This document shows positions 36,203-44,268 of a DNA stretch of 64,000 nucleotides, piece by piece. The notes under the pieces were generated by a model. That model was not told the origin of the DNA. It searched no databases and saw nothing but the letters and a program-made list of their open reading frames with translations. The number at the start of each line of letters is the position of its first letter. Positions within the stretch are counted from its first letter, which is position 1. The translations under genes were made by a program, and so were the position numbers. The DNA is from Spongisporangium articulatum. Lineage in GTDB: Bacteria; Actinomycetota; Actinomycetes; Actinomycetales; Kineosporiaceae. The DNA is taken from NCBI RefSeq assembly GCF_044465595.1, contig NZ_JBITLV010000007.1:1-64000 (forward strand). Direction: 5' to 3'.

Positions 36203-37207
36203 ATGTCGATCACCGTGCCCACGCTGCGGACCCTCGGTCAGACCCTCCGCCAGAACCCGTTCCGGCACCGCTCCGGGCGGGTCGCGCTCGCCGTCGTCGC
36301 GCTGCTCGCCGTCGCCCTCGCGGTCTTCGCGGTCGGCTACTCGGCCGGCCGGGGCGGCGGGACGGGCGCATCGGCCGGCGGGACGGGTGCATCGGCCGGC
36401 GGAGCGGGTGATTCGGCCGCCCGGGCGGCCGTCGAGCCCGCCCCCGGCGCGACCAACCTCGGCTTCAGCGCCGACTCCGGGACCACCGCGAGCAAGGTCG
36501 CCCCCGACGAGATCACCGCCACCGCCGGGGGTTCCGACCCGTCACTACCGGGCGGCACCCGCCTCGTCCGCACCGCCCAGCAGGACCTGCGGGTGGACGA
36601 CGTGAGCGCGGCGGCCGCGCGGGTACGCACCGTGGCGACATCGCTGGGCGGGTCGGTGGCCACCGAGTCCCTGAGCTTCGGGAACGGGTCGTCGTCCATG
36701 ACCCTGCGGGTGCCCGAGGCGCGGCTGGACGACGCCCTGGCCCGCACCGCCGAGCTGGGCGAGGAGCTGAGCCGGACCACGACCAGCGAGGACGTCACCG
36801 CCACCATCGCCGACCTGGACTCCCGGGTGAAGACGCAGGAGGCGTCGGTGAACCGGGTGCGGGCCCTGCTGGCCGACGCGAAGTCGTTGAAGGACGTCGT
36901 CCTGCTGGAGGGTGAGCTGACCCGCCGGGAGGCCGAGCTCGAGGCGGCGCAGGCCCGCTACCGCGCGCTCGACGACCAGGCGACCATGGCCACGCTCGAC
37001 CTCACGCTCAGCCCGCCGGGGGCCGAGCCCGCGCCGAAGCCGGCGGACGACGGGTTCCTGGCCGGGTTCCGGGCCGGGTGGGACGCGATCAAGGCCAGCA
37101 CGACGGTGCTATTGACCGTGGCCGGCGCCGTGCTGCCGTTCGCGCTGGTCCTCGGCCTCGTGCTGACCCCCGCGCTGGTGCTGCGCCGCCGTCGCCCGGC
37201 CGCGTAA
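36203..37207 (+). CDS. DUF4349 domain-containing membrane protein
   Basis: The 334-residue protein has an N-terminal membrane segment (VALAVVALLAVALAVFAVGYSAG, about 28-50). A Gly/Ala/Thr repeat linker with three GGTGASAGG-like units follows. The DUF4349 domain then shows R-L-V-R-T-A-Q-Q-D-L-R-V-D-D-V, SLGGSVATESLSFG, coiled-coil LDSRVKTQEASVNRVRALLADAKSL, and a final membrane helix (LLTVAGAVLPFALVLGLVLTPALVL) ending in R-R-R-R-P. Function unknown; the topology suggests an extracytoplasmic domain held by both ends. Confidence 0.82.
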   Translation: MSITVPTLRTLGQTLRQNPFRHRSGRVALAVVALLAVALAVFAVGYSAGRGGGTGASAGGTGASAGGAGDSAARAAVEPAPGATNLGFSADSGTTASKVAPDEITATAGGSDPSLPGGTRLVRTAQQDLRVDDVSAAAARVRTVATSLGGSVATESLSFGNGSSSMTLRVPEARLDDALARTAELGEELSRTTTSEDVTATIADLDSRVKTQEASVNRVRALLADAKSLKDVVLLEGELTRREAELEAAQARYRALDDQATMATLDLTLSPPGAEPAPKPADDGFLAGFRAGWDAIKASTTVLLTVAGAVLPFALVLGLVLTPALVLRRRRPAA

Positions 37208-37224
37208 GCCACCGCCTCCGGTTG

Positions 37225-37262
37225 CGCGCTGGTACAGCCGGCTCGGCGGCCGTACCAGCGCG
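37225..37262. terminator. Bidirectional hairpin between DUF4349 and hemE
   Basis: CGCGCTGGTAC (37225-37235) and GTACCAGCGCG (37252-37262) are perfect 11-base arms with a 16-base loop, centred between two convergent stops. This fits a shared terminator, though without a T-run. Confidence 0.6.
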
Positions 37263-37270
37263 TCACCGCG

Positions 37271-38332
37271 TCAGGGGGTCTGCTCGTGGACCAGGTCGAC
37301 GATCCGGTGCAGGACGTCCGGGTCCGTGGCGGGCGGGACGCCGTGGCCCAGGTTGACGATGTGCCCGCGCGCGGTCCGACCGGCGGCCAGCATCTCCAGC
37401 ACCCGCTGCTCGATCACCGGCCAGGGCGCGAAAAGCATGGCCGGGTCGAGGTTTCCCTGCACCGAGAAGTTCGGGCCCAGGCGCCGGGCGGCCTCGTCGA
37501 GGCCGACCCGGAAGTCGACGCCGACGACGTCCGCGCCCGCGTCACCCATCGCGGCCAGCAACTCACCGGTGCCGACGCCGAAGTGGATCCGGGGCACCTC
37601 GGGCGCCACGGCCGCGACGTGCGCGAGCACCGAGCGGGAGGCGGGCAGAACGTAGCGGCGGTAGTCGGTCAGCGGCAGCGCGCCGACCCATGAGTCGAAC
37701 AGCTGCACCGCGGCCGCCCCGGCGCCGACCTGCACCGCCAGGAAGGCCGCCGAGATCTGGGCCAGGCGCTCGAGCAGCGCCGCCCACAGGCCCGGGTCGC
37801 CGTACATCAGTGCCTTGGTCTTCTGCAGCTCGCGGCTCGGCCCGCCCTCGACCAGGTACGAGGCGAGCGTGAACGGGGCCCCGGCGAAGCCGATCAGCGG
37901 GGTACCGCCCGCGGTCGGGTCGCCCAGCTCGCCGACCAGCAGCCGGACCGCCTCGGCGATCTCGGGGACGGCCTCGGGGGTCAGCTCCGGGATCCGGTCC
38001 AGGTCGGCGGCCGTGCGGAACGGCTCGGCCACCACCGGCCCGACCCCGGGCACGATGTCCAGGTCGAGGCCTACGGCCTTCAGCGGGACGACGATGTCGG
38101 AGTAGAAGATCGCCGCGTCGACCCCGTACCGGCGCACCGGCTGCAGGGTGATCTCCGCGACCAGCTCGGGGCGGCGGCAGCTCTCCAGCATCGGGATGCC
38201 CTCGCGGACCTTCCGGTACTCCGGCAGGGACCGCCCGGCCTGGCGCATGAACCAGACCGGGTGCCGGTCCACCGGCTCACCGCGGGCCGCACGCAGCAGG
38301 GGCGCCGTGGTCGTCGTCGTGGGGTTCGGCAC
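37271..38332 (-). CDS. hemE: Uroporphyrinogen decarboxylase
   Basis: The 353-residue cytoplasmic enzyme removes four carboxyl groups from uroporphyrinogen III to give coproporphyrinogen III, the substrate of HemY. Both family signatures are present: P-V-W-F-M-R-Q-A-G-R-S-L-P-E-Y near residue 25 and GFAGAPFTLASYLVEGGPS near residue 150. The GTG at 38332 lies six bases after a GAGGAT element that sits in the last codons of the upstream gene, so hemE may have its own leaderless promoter. Confidence 0.96.
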   Translation of the reverse strand: MPNPTTTTTAPLLRAARGEPVDRHPVWFMRQAGRSLPEYRKVREGIPMLESCRRPELVAEITLQPVRRYGVDAAIFYSDIVVPLKAVGLDLDIVPGVGPVVAEPFRTAADLDRIPELTPEAVPEIAEAVRLLVGELGDPTAGGTPLIGFAGAPFTLASYLVEGGPSRELQKTKALMYGDPGLWAALLERLAQISAAFLAVQVGAGAAAVQLFDSWVGALPLTDYRRYVLPASRSVLAHVAAVAPEVPRIHFGVGTGELLAAMGDAGADVVGVDFRVGLDEAARRLGPNFSVQGNLDPAMLFAPWPVIEQRVLEMLAAGRTARGHIVNLGHGVPPATDPDVLHRIVDLVHEQTP

Positions 38333-38344
38333 GGCCTGATCCTC

Positions 38345-39718
38345 TCAGACCACCCTCCAGGTCGGAGGGGAGCCGTCGCCGTAGGACAGGTACTCGACCA
38401 CCGTGGGCACGTATCCGTCGCTGTACTGGGGGTCCAGCCCCGAGGGCGGCAGGGCCCGGACCTGGCGGGGCGTCAGTTCGCCGCCCCGGCGCAACAGGGG
38501 CTGCTGGACCTCACCGACCCGGAACAGCGCGGCCGACACGGGCACCGGCCCGGCCGCGCTCGGCACGTGGGAGGCGAAGTTCAAGCCGTCGTCGGCCCGC
38601 ATGGCGCGCAGCATCCGGGTCAGCCCGAGCAGCACCCCGCTGGTGCCCAGGCTCCGGGTGCCGGCGACGAACAGCACCCAGTGGGCGCGGCCGAGGGCGG
38701 CGGCGTACGGGTTGCGGGCGGCCAGGGCCATCCCGTAGGTCGGGAAGAGCCGCTCGTCGAGGTCGGTCTCGTCGTCCCGGCTGTGCGGCAGGACGTCGCC
38801 GAGACCCGCCAGCCGCACCCCCATCGACCGGGACCCGTAGCTGGGCAGCGGGCTCCCCCCGGAGCGCAGCTGCAGAGCCAGCGGCACCGGGCTGCGCGGG
38901 ACGGCGAACTCCCGCGCGACCGGTTCGAACAGCGCGCCGTGCCAGAAGTTCGTGTCCGGGCCGCCGATCACCACGACGTCCCGTTCGGCCAGCAGCTGCG
39001 GGTCGACGCAGTGCTCGGGCAGCATCACCGGGGCATCGTCCGTCGGCCGGTCCGGTACGCCGCCCCCCAACGCTGCGGCGAGTTCGGGCATGAACACCAG
39101 GTCCTTCACCGCGAGGGTGTGGTCGACGTCCTGCCCGCCCTCGGGCTGCTCGCGCTCGAAACTGTACGGCCGTAACGGGATCCCGAACTCGCGCGGGTCG
39201 ACGTCGACGCACGTCGGCCGCCCGGGGGTGGCGGCGAACAGCGGCAGCGGCAGCTCGTGGTCGCGCCCGACGTCCCGGCGGTTGCTCGAGATGACCAGCA
39301 GCGGGCGCGACGGCGGCAGCAGGGCCCGCAGGCCCGCCCCGTAGACCGGGTCGTGCAGTTCGTCCGGGCCGGGACGCAGGAACGTCGAGGCCACCGACGC
39401 GGCCCGGCTCACCGTCCGGACGGTCCGGGACGACGCCGGCCCGTTCGCCGGGGCGGGCGCGGGGCCCGCGCGGGTCGGCAGCCCGATGGCCACCAGGATG
39501 AGCGCCGACGAGGCGGCGACCACGCCGAGATAGGCCAGCAGCGGCCAGGTGTAGTCCGAGGCCGACAGGAACCCGGCCAGCACCCCCGTGCCCGTCGTCC
39601 CGAGCAGCACGGCCCGCGTCCCGTGCGCCCGCACGTGGCGCCGGACCCGCAACCGGCGGGGGGTGCGGTAGTCCCGCGTGTCCCCCGACGCCGCTCCCAC
39701 CCCTGACTTGACGTCCAA
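38345..39718 (-). CDS. Two-TM protein with a large soluble domain of unknown function
   Basis: From the TTG at 39718 (preceded by GGGAGGG) the protein is 457 residues. Two hydrophobic segments (AVLLGTTGTGVLAGFL and LLAYLGVVAASSALILVAIG, about 30-75) precede a 370-residue soluble region. That region has P-L-L-V-I-S-S-N-R-R-D-V, DVVVIGGPDTNFWHG and VLFVAGTRSLGTSGVLLGL, a pattern like a Rossmann-type sensor domain with GGP-x-x-N and AGT-x-x-x-GT loops. No named family was recognised. It diverges from the NTPase gene, separated by about 95 bases, and ends 12 bases before hemE. With the NTPase and FRG genes it forms an apparent insertion between hemE and DUF3000. Confidence 0.65.
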   Translation of the reverse strand: MDVKSGVGAASGDTRDYRTPRRLRVRRHVRAHGTRAVLLGTTGTGVLAGFLSASDYTWPLLAYLGVVAASSALILVAIGLPTRAGPAPAPANGPASSRTVRTVSRAASVASTFLRPGPDELHDPVYGAGLRALLPPSRPLLVISSNRRDVGRDHELPLPLFAATPGRPTCVDVDPREFGIPLRPYSFEREQPEGGQDVDHTLAVKDLVFMPELAAALGGGVPDRPTDDAPVMLPEHCVDPQLLAERDVVVIGGPDTNFWHGALFEPVAREFAVPRSPVPLALQLRSGGSPLPSYGSRSMGVRLAGLGDVLPHSRDDETDLDERLFPTYGMALAARNPYAAALGRAHWVLFVAGTRSLGTSGVLLGLTRMLRAMRADDGLNFASHVPSAAGPVPVSAALFRVGEVQQPLLRRGGELTPRQVRALPPSGLDPQYSDGYVPTVVEYLSYGDGSPPTWRVV

Positions 39719-39813
39719 ACGACCCTCCCGCTCGACCACCGTCGATGGCTTAATGGTGCAAGCGTCACACTCGGTTCGGAAGGGTTCACCAATCACATGA
39801 TCATGGGGGCAGG
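39719..39813. other. Divergent promoter region of the FRG module
   Basis: The 95 bases separate the membrane-protein and NTPase genes. They contain an AT-richer GGCTTAATGGTGCAAG stretch (possible -10 CATTAA on the minus strand), a CGTCACACTCGG box at 39763-39774 and a CATGATCATG palindrome at 39796-39805. Confidence 0.4.
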
Positions 39814-41388
39814 GTGCCGGACAGTGCACGGGTGACCGTGGACCCGCTCGGACCGTTCGGCAACCCGGACGGTTCGCGCGCCGAGATCGACCGGCTGCTG
39901 GGTGATTTCGTCGACTTCGGGCACGACAACGCGTTCGGCGCCCTGGCCACCCGGGCCGAGGACTCGACCGCCCGGGTCATCGCCGGGAAGCTCGGGGCGG
40001 GCAAGACCGTCTACCTGCGCCGGTTGCAGGACCACCAGGCCCGGCAGGCCTCGGTGTACGCGGACGTGCCGCGGCAGGACCCGCCGAGCACCGAGGTCAT
40101 CGTCCGGGCCTGCCAGTGGTTCTCGGGGCAGGTGCTGGTCGAGAAGTGGATGCAGATCTGGTCGCGGGCCATCCTGCGGGCGGTCGTCTCGCACCTGCTG
40201 CTGCGCGCCGAGCTGCGCGTGCACGTGCCCGACCTGCACCTGGCCGACCTGGAGACCGGCTACACCGAACTGCTCGGGAAGTACCGGCGGCCGCGCTCGA
40301 TCTACAACCAGGTGCGCGAGATCATCAACGACTGCCACACCGCGGGCGAGCTGACCCGGTTCCTGGACAACCCGCTGTGGGACGACCTGGAGGACGTGCT
40401 CGGCGAGGTGATCGCCCACTGCCCGCCGCTGTACTTCTACCTCGACGCGGTGGACGAGGAGTTCGGGCACGCGCCGATGTACTGGCTGAAGTGCCAGGAG
40501 GGGCTGTTCTACCAGGTCATGCGCATGCTGCGGGACCACCGGTTCGGGGGCCGGCTGCACGTGGTGGTGTCGATCCGGGACATCGTGATGTCGTCGGTGC
40601 GCCGCTCCGAACACGCCCCCCGCTACCACGACGAGCCGCACCTGCGGGTGCTCACCTGGGACGCCGACGCGCTCACCTACCTGCTGCAGGACAAGGTGCG
40701 CCGGCTGCCCGAGGAGTTCGTCATGCGACGAACCACCGGCGACGCGACGCTGGCCGACTGGCTCGGCCTGGGCTCGCTGACCAATGAGTGGGGCGTGCGC
40801 GAACGGGTCGAGGAGTACATCATCCGGCACACCCGGATGATCCCCCGCGACGTCGTCTCGGTCGGCAACGAACTGGCCGCGGAAGTGTTGCGGCAGAAGC
40901 GGAACCGGCGCGCGAAGGTGCCGGAGGACGTCGTCCGGCAGGTCGTCGTCCGGGCCGCGAAGCGGTTCGGCGACTCACAGCTGGCGCAGTGTGCGAACCA
41001 GGTCTCCTCCGACCTGATGCCGCACGGGGCGGCCACCCACACGTACTCCGAGCTGTACACCAGCACCCAGTCGTACATCGCCGGTGTGCAGGACGAGATG
41101 CGTTCCATCGTGCGGCTGGTCGGCGCGGCCCGGTTCCCCCGGGCCGACCTCGAGGGGCTGCGCGAGATCGCCGACCCGCACTTCGAGTCGGCCACCGACC
41201 TCGGCACGGTGCTGTGGATGAACGGCCTGCTCGGCTACCTCGACGACGGCGGCCGCGAGGTCTTCTACACCCTCGGCGACGTCGACGAGTTCAAGCTGCC
41301 GGCCGACGTGGTGACCTACGTCGTCCACCCGTGCCTGGCCGCCAGCGTCGGGCTCGGCACCTCCGGCGCCGCGCTCCGGGAGGCCTGA
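39814..41388 (+). CDS. P-loop NTPase of an accessory (possible defence) module
   Basis: This 524-residue protein starts with an F-G-N-P segment, then a Walker A motif GKLGAGKT (residues 58-65). A Walker B-like strand follows in LYFYLDAVDEEFG (about 205-218) with two acidic residues, then VVVSIRDIVMSSV with a possible sensor arginine. The C-terminal half is helical, with many basic residues. The layout resembles STAND or Sll1717-like P-loop ATPases that occur in conflict systems; this is by motif order, not by a search. The FRG-domain gene starts two bases after its stop, so they are coexpressed. The GTG start has only a weak purine stretch before it. Confidence 0.7.
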   Translation: MPDSARVTVDPLGPFGNPDGSRAEIDRLLGDFVDFGHDNAFGALATRAEDSTARVIAGKLGAGKTVYLRRLQDHQARQASVYADVPRQDPPSTEVIVRACQWFSGQVLVEKWMQIWSRAILRAVVSHLLLRAELRVHVPDLHLADLETGYTELLGKYRRPRSIYNQVREIINDCHTAGELTRFLDNPLWDDLEDVLGEVIAHCPPLYFYLDAVDEEFGHAPMYWLKCQEGLFYQVMRMLRDHRFGGRLHVVVSIRDIVMSSVRRSEHAPRYHDEPHLRVLTWDADALTYLLQDKVRRLPEEFVMRRTTGDATLADWLGLGSLTNEWGVRERVEEYIIRHTRMIPRDVVSVGNELAAEVLRQKRNRRAKVPEDVVRQVVVRAAKRFGDSQLAQCANQVSSDLMPHGAATHTYSELYTSTQSYIAGVQDEMRSIVRLVGAARFPRADLEGLREIADPHFESATDLGTVLWMNGLLGYLDDGGREVFYTLGDVDEFKLPADVVTYVVHPCLAASVGLGTSGAALREA

Positions 41389-41390
41389 GC

Positions 41391-42149
41391 GTGGCCGCCA
41401 GAGCACCTGCGGTGCGGACTATCTCGTGCACCGGGTGGCCCGAGTTCAAACGCGACTTCTTCCTCGAACTGTTCGGCGACGGGCACTTCCGCCGCGAGCG
41501 CTACCTGTTCCGCGGCGCCGGGGACGCCGACTGGCGGCTGGCCACCGCGTTCGACCGCCGGTTCGCCGCCGTCCCGTTGCCCGAACGCCTGAAGCTGTGG
41601 GACTCGCTGCTCGCGCAGTGGCGGGCCGGGTGCCTGGAGGCCGGGGTGGCGCGCGAGGTGGTGGACGACGACCGCGCGCTGGCCGCGCTCGGCCAGCACC
41701 ACGGGCTGCCCACCCGGCTGCTCGACTGGTCGTTGAGCCCGTACGTCGCGGCGTTCTTCGCGTTCCGGTCGCACCTGCTGCGTGGCCCGGACACGATCGG
41801 CTCGCAGGTCGCCGTGTGGGCGCTGCACCTGGACAACCCGGTGTGGCGCGGCGGCGACGGCGGCGTGGAGGTGGTCACCGCCCCGGGCGGCGGCAACACC
41901 CGGCTGCAGAACCAGGGCGGCCGGTTCACGCTGTGCCGGGCGGCGACGTCCAGCCTCGAGGAGTACGTCGAGCGGGTCGCCGAGGGCGTGGCCCTGACCC
42001 GCTGCCTGCTCCCGGCCGCCTGCGCCGCCGAGGCCCTGGCCGACCTCGACGCCATGGGCGTCACCGACCACCAGCTGTTCCCGGACCTCGACGGGTTGGC
42101 CGACATGGCCACCATGCGGGCCGCCCTCGCGGCGCGACCTGGCCCTTAA
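41391..42149 (+). CDS. FRG domain-containing protein
   Basis: The 252-residue protein carries both hallmark motifs of the FRG domain (PF08867): F-R-G at residues 40-42 in RYLFRGAGDADWRL, and L-G-Q-H-H-G-L-P-T-R-L-L-D-W at residues 100-113 followed by SPYVAAFFAF. FRG domains are widespread in bacteria and phages, are often found in defence-related neighbourhoods, and have no settled biochemical role. No other domain is visible, so the protein is almost entirely FRG. It is the last gene of the NTPase-FRG unit. Confidence 0.88.
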   Translation: MAARAPAVRTISCTGWPEFKRDFFLELFGDGHFRRERYLFRGAGDADWRLATAFDRRFAAVPLPERLKLWDSLLAQWRAGCLEAGVAREVVDDDRALAALGQHHGLPTRLLDWSLSPYVAAFFAFRSHLLRGPDTIGSQVAVWALHLDNPVWRGGDGGVEVVTAPGGGNTRLQNQGGRFTLCRAATSSLEEYVERVAEGVALTRCLLPAACAAEALADLDAMGVTDHQLFPDLDGLADMATMRAALAARPGP

Positions 42150-42209
42150 GGCTTGCTCGAGGCCGCCTGTCCCCCGCGCGTCGTGCCCGACTGTTCCGAT
42201 CCGTCACCG

Positions 42210-42215
42210 TACGCT
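42210..42215 (+). promoter_or_regulatory. -10 box for the DUF3000 gene
   Basis: TACGCT is followed by GCCGAC and the GTG at 42222, six bases, indicating a leaderless transcript. Confidence 0.55.
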
Positions 42216-42221
42216 GCCGAC

Positions 42222-42797
42222 GTGGCGGTGCGGGAGATTCCCAGCGGGGCGCCTGAGGCTTTCCTCAGGGCCTCCGCCGAGGTGCGCGCGTCCGTCTCCG
42301 CCCCCTCGATGCGACCCGAGGTCGAGTTCGAGGAGGTGCCGGCCCCGCAGCGCATCGCGCCCTACGCACTGGCCCTGTCGGCCGACGTCGTGCTCGACGA
42401 CGAGGAGCTGGCCACCGGCCGGTTCGTCCTGCTGCACGACCCGTCGGAGCCGGAGTCGTGGGAGGGGCCGTTCCGGATCGTCTCGTTCGTGAAGGCGGCG
42501 CTGGAACCCGAGATGGGTGCCGACCCGATGCTCGGCCAGGTCGGCTGGTCGTGGCTGACCGACGCGTTGGCCGACGACTCCGCCGGTCACCTGGCCGCCG
42601 GGGGCACCGTCACCCGGGTGCTGTCGGAGACGTTCGGCGAGCTGGCCGGCCCGGCCGGGACCGTGGACATCGAGATCCGGGCCTCCTGGACGCCGTTGGG
42701 CCCGCTCGGTGCCCACCTCACCGCCTGGGCCACGCTGCTGTGCACGGTCGCCGGGCTGCCGCCGTTGCCCCCTGGAGTCACCGCCCTGCGGCGGTAG
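42222..42797 (+). CDS. DUF3000 domain-containing protein
   Basis: The 191-residue protein belongs to the actinobacterial DUF3000 family, as shown by F-x-x-A-x-A-E-V-R near the start, P-A-P-Q-R-I-A-P-Y-A-x-A-L-S-A-D-V, G-R-F-V-L-L-H-D-P and a W-S-W-L-T-D-A-L motif. Function is unknown. In many actinobacteria it sits between hemE and the ribonuclease D gene. Here three genes lie between it and hemE, and a PopR/ClpP block lies on the other side. The GTG at 42222 is fixed by the TACGCT box. Confidence 0.85.
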   Translation: MAVREIPSGAPEAFLRASAEVRASVSAPSMRPEVEFEEVPAPQRIAPYALALSADVVLDDEELATGRFVLLHDPSEPESWEGPFRIVSFVKAALEPEMGADPMLGQVGWSWLTDALADDSAGHLAAGGTVTRVLSETFGELAGPAGTVDIEIRASWTPLGPLGAHLTAWATLLCTVAGLPPLPPGVTALRR

Positions 42798-42825
42798 ACT
42801 GCTGCGTACGCCGAACCTTCGGAGG
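42795..42825 (+). promoter_or_regulatory. -10 box and Shine-Dalgarno of the PopR/ClgR-like gene
   Basis: TAGACT at 42795-42800 overlaps the DUF3000 stop codon. GGAGG at 42821-42825 lies seven bases before the ATG at 42833, giving a leader of about 25 bases. Confidence 0.5.
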
Positions 42826-42832
42826 TGCTCGG

Positions 42833-43177
42833 ATGAGCGTCGGAGCCCGCGAGCCGCTGCTGCGGCACATCCTGGGTGACCTCCTGCGTCGCCGCCGCCA
42901 CGAGCAGAAGCGGACGCTGGCCGACGTGGCCACGGAGGCCCAGATCTCGATGCCGTACCTGTCCGAGGTCGAGCGCGGGCTGAAGGAGGCCTCCTCCGAG
43001 GTGCTGGCCGCCGTCTGCCGGGCCCTGGGCATCGGCGTCGGCGACCTGTTGGCCGAGGCGACCGCCGAGTTCGCCCTGCTGCGCCAGCCGCTCGTGGTCA
43101 CCACCATCACCGAGCCGGCGCCGGTCGGCTTCGCGCCGCAGTCCGGCTACGGCTCGGTCTCCCTGCTCGCCGCCTGA
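42833..43177 (+). CDS. PopR/ClgR-like XRE family regulator of clp genes
   Basis: The 114-residue protein has an XRE helix-turn-helix: L-G-D-L-L-R-R-R-R then LADVATEAQISMPYLSEVERG (29-49), and KEASSEVLAAVCRALGI. This is the arrangement of ClgR and PopR, activators of clpP operons in actinobacteria. The C-terminus ends L-L-A-A; a terminal Ala-Ala is the degradation signal that makes ClgR/PopR substrates of ClpP. The clpP pair lies 0.5 kb away on the opposite strand. Whether it is orthologous to ClgR (clpP1P2) or PopR (clpP3P4) cannot be decided here. Confidence 0.8.
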   Translation: MSVGAREPLLRHILGDLLRRRRHEQKRTLADVATEAQISMPYLSEVERGLKEASSEVLAAVCRALGIGVGDLLAEATAEFALLRQPLVVTTITEPAPVGFAPQSGYGSVSLLAA

Positions 43178-43181
43178 GTGC

Positions 43182-43484
43182 TCAGCCGACCATCGTCAGG
43201 GTCGCGCCGTACGAGTTCGGGTAGTCGACCGGGATCTCCGCCGGGCCTGCGACCAGCCTCTCCGGTACAGCAGCCTTCGTCGTGAAGGTGCCCTCGTCGT
43301 CGACCGTCACCTCGCTGAGGAAGTAGCGGCCCGACACCGTGATCACGTCGCCCCCCGCCGCCGAGGCCGGCTGTACCGGGTCGACGCCGGGCGCCGCGCA
43401 CCCACCCGGCTCGCCCGTCGAATCGCACCCGGCCATTGCCAGGGCGACCAAGAGCGCGGGGACCAGCCGGGCCCGTCCCATCAT
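43182..43484 (-). CDS. Small lipoprotein with an IPT/TIG-like domain
   Basis: The 100-residue product has a signal peptide M-M-G-R-A-R-L-V-P-A-L-L-V-A-L-A-M-A-G-C with the lipobox cysteine at residue 20. About 80 residues follow that fit a single beta-sandwich repeat (QPASAAGGDVITVSGRYF, then VTVDDEGTFTTKAAVP). IPT/TIG-type proteins of this kind bind surface ligands, but no function is known for this one. An upstream in-frame start at 43526 would add 14 residues before the signal peptide and is less likely. It is convergent with the PopR-like gene. Confidence 0.6.
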   Translation of the reverse strand: MMGRARLVPALLVALAMAGCDSTGEPGGCAAPGVDPVQPASAAGGDVITVSGRYFLSEVTVDDEGTFTTKAAVPERLVAGPAEIPVDYPNSYGATLTMVG

Positions 43485-43507
43485 CCACCCATTGCCGGTG
43501 CCCCTCA

Positions 43508-43588
43508 CGCCGAGTGTGACGTCCATGCACCGAAAAGGAGCCCCGAACGCCGAGTGTGGTGCATACGCATCACACTCGGCGAGGCTCC
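43508..43588. repeat. Repeats of CGCCGAGTGTG, two forming a hairpin
   Basis: CGCCGAGTGTG occurs at 43508-43518 and 43548-43558, and inverted (CACACTCGGCG) at 43571-43581. The second and third copies form a hairpin with a 12-base loop, flanked by a further GGAGCC/GGCTCC pair (43537-43542, 43583-43588). It lies about 75 bases after the clpP stop and could end that operon. A related CACACTCGG box lies at 39766-39774. Confidence 0.65.
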
Positions 43589-43662
43589 GACGCCGCGGGC
43601 AGTGATGAGGTCAAGGCCGCCGGATTCCATGAACACGAAAACGCCCATGATCATGAGGAGGG

Positions 43663-44268
43663 TCAGGCGGGGACGAGCTTGCGGCTCGTGACGATCTCGT
43701 CGGCCAGGCCGTACTCGATCGCCTCGGTCGCCTCGAAGATCCGGTCGCGGGCGGTGTCGCGGCGCAGGCGCTCGACGTCCTGACCGGTGTGGCGGGCCAG
43801 CAGCTTCTCCAGCTGGCCCCGGATCCGGACGATCTCGGCCGCCTGCAACGCCAGGTCCGAGACCACACCCTGGCCACCGGACGACGGCTGGTGCAGCAGG
43901 ACCCGGGAATGCTCCAGCACGAACCGTTTTCCGGGGGCACCGGCGGCGAACAGCACCGCGGCGGCCGACGCGGCCTGACCCATGCAGTAGGTGGCCACGG
44001 GCGGCTTCACGAACTGCATCGTGTCGTAGATGGCGGTCATCGCGGTGGCCGAGCCGCCGGGTGAGTTGATGTAGAGGCTGATCTCGCGCTCGGTGTCCTC
44101 GTTCTCCAGGTGCAGCAGCTGGGCCATCACCACGTTGGCCACGCCGTCGTCGATCTCGGTGCCCAGGAAGACGATCCGCTCGGTCAGCAGCCGGCTGTAG
44201 ACGTCGAAGGCCCGCTCGCCGCGCGACGTCCGCTCGACGACGGTCGGGATCGTGTACTGGCCCGCCAT
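43663..44268 (-). CDS. clpP: ATP-dependent Clp protease proteolytic subunit (second gene of pair)
   Basis: The 201-residue serine protease subunit has the catalytic triad S101 (MGQAASAAAVLFAAG), H126 (LLHQPSSGGQG) and D175 (DTARDRIF), with spacing identical to E. coli ClpP. S-L-Y-I-N-S-P-G-G-S and the C-terminal A-I-E-Y-G-L-A-D-E-I are also typical. Its sequence type is that of actinobacterial ClpP2/ClpP4 subunits. Its ATG overlaps the stop of the upstream clpP by one base (TGATG), so the two subunits are made together and likely form a mixed tetradecamer working with ClpX or ClpC. Confidence 0.95.
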   Translation of the reverse strand: MAGQYTIPTVVERTSRGERAFDVYSRLLTERIVFLGTEIDDGVANVVMAQLLHLENEDTEREISLYINSPGGSATAMTAIYDTMQFVKPPVATYCMGQAASAAAVLFAAGAPGKRFVLEHSRVLLHQPSSGGQGVVSDLALQAAEIVRIRGQLEKLLARHTGQDVERLRRDTARDRIFEATEAIEYGLADEIVTSRKLVPA

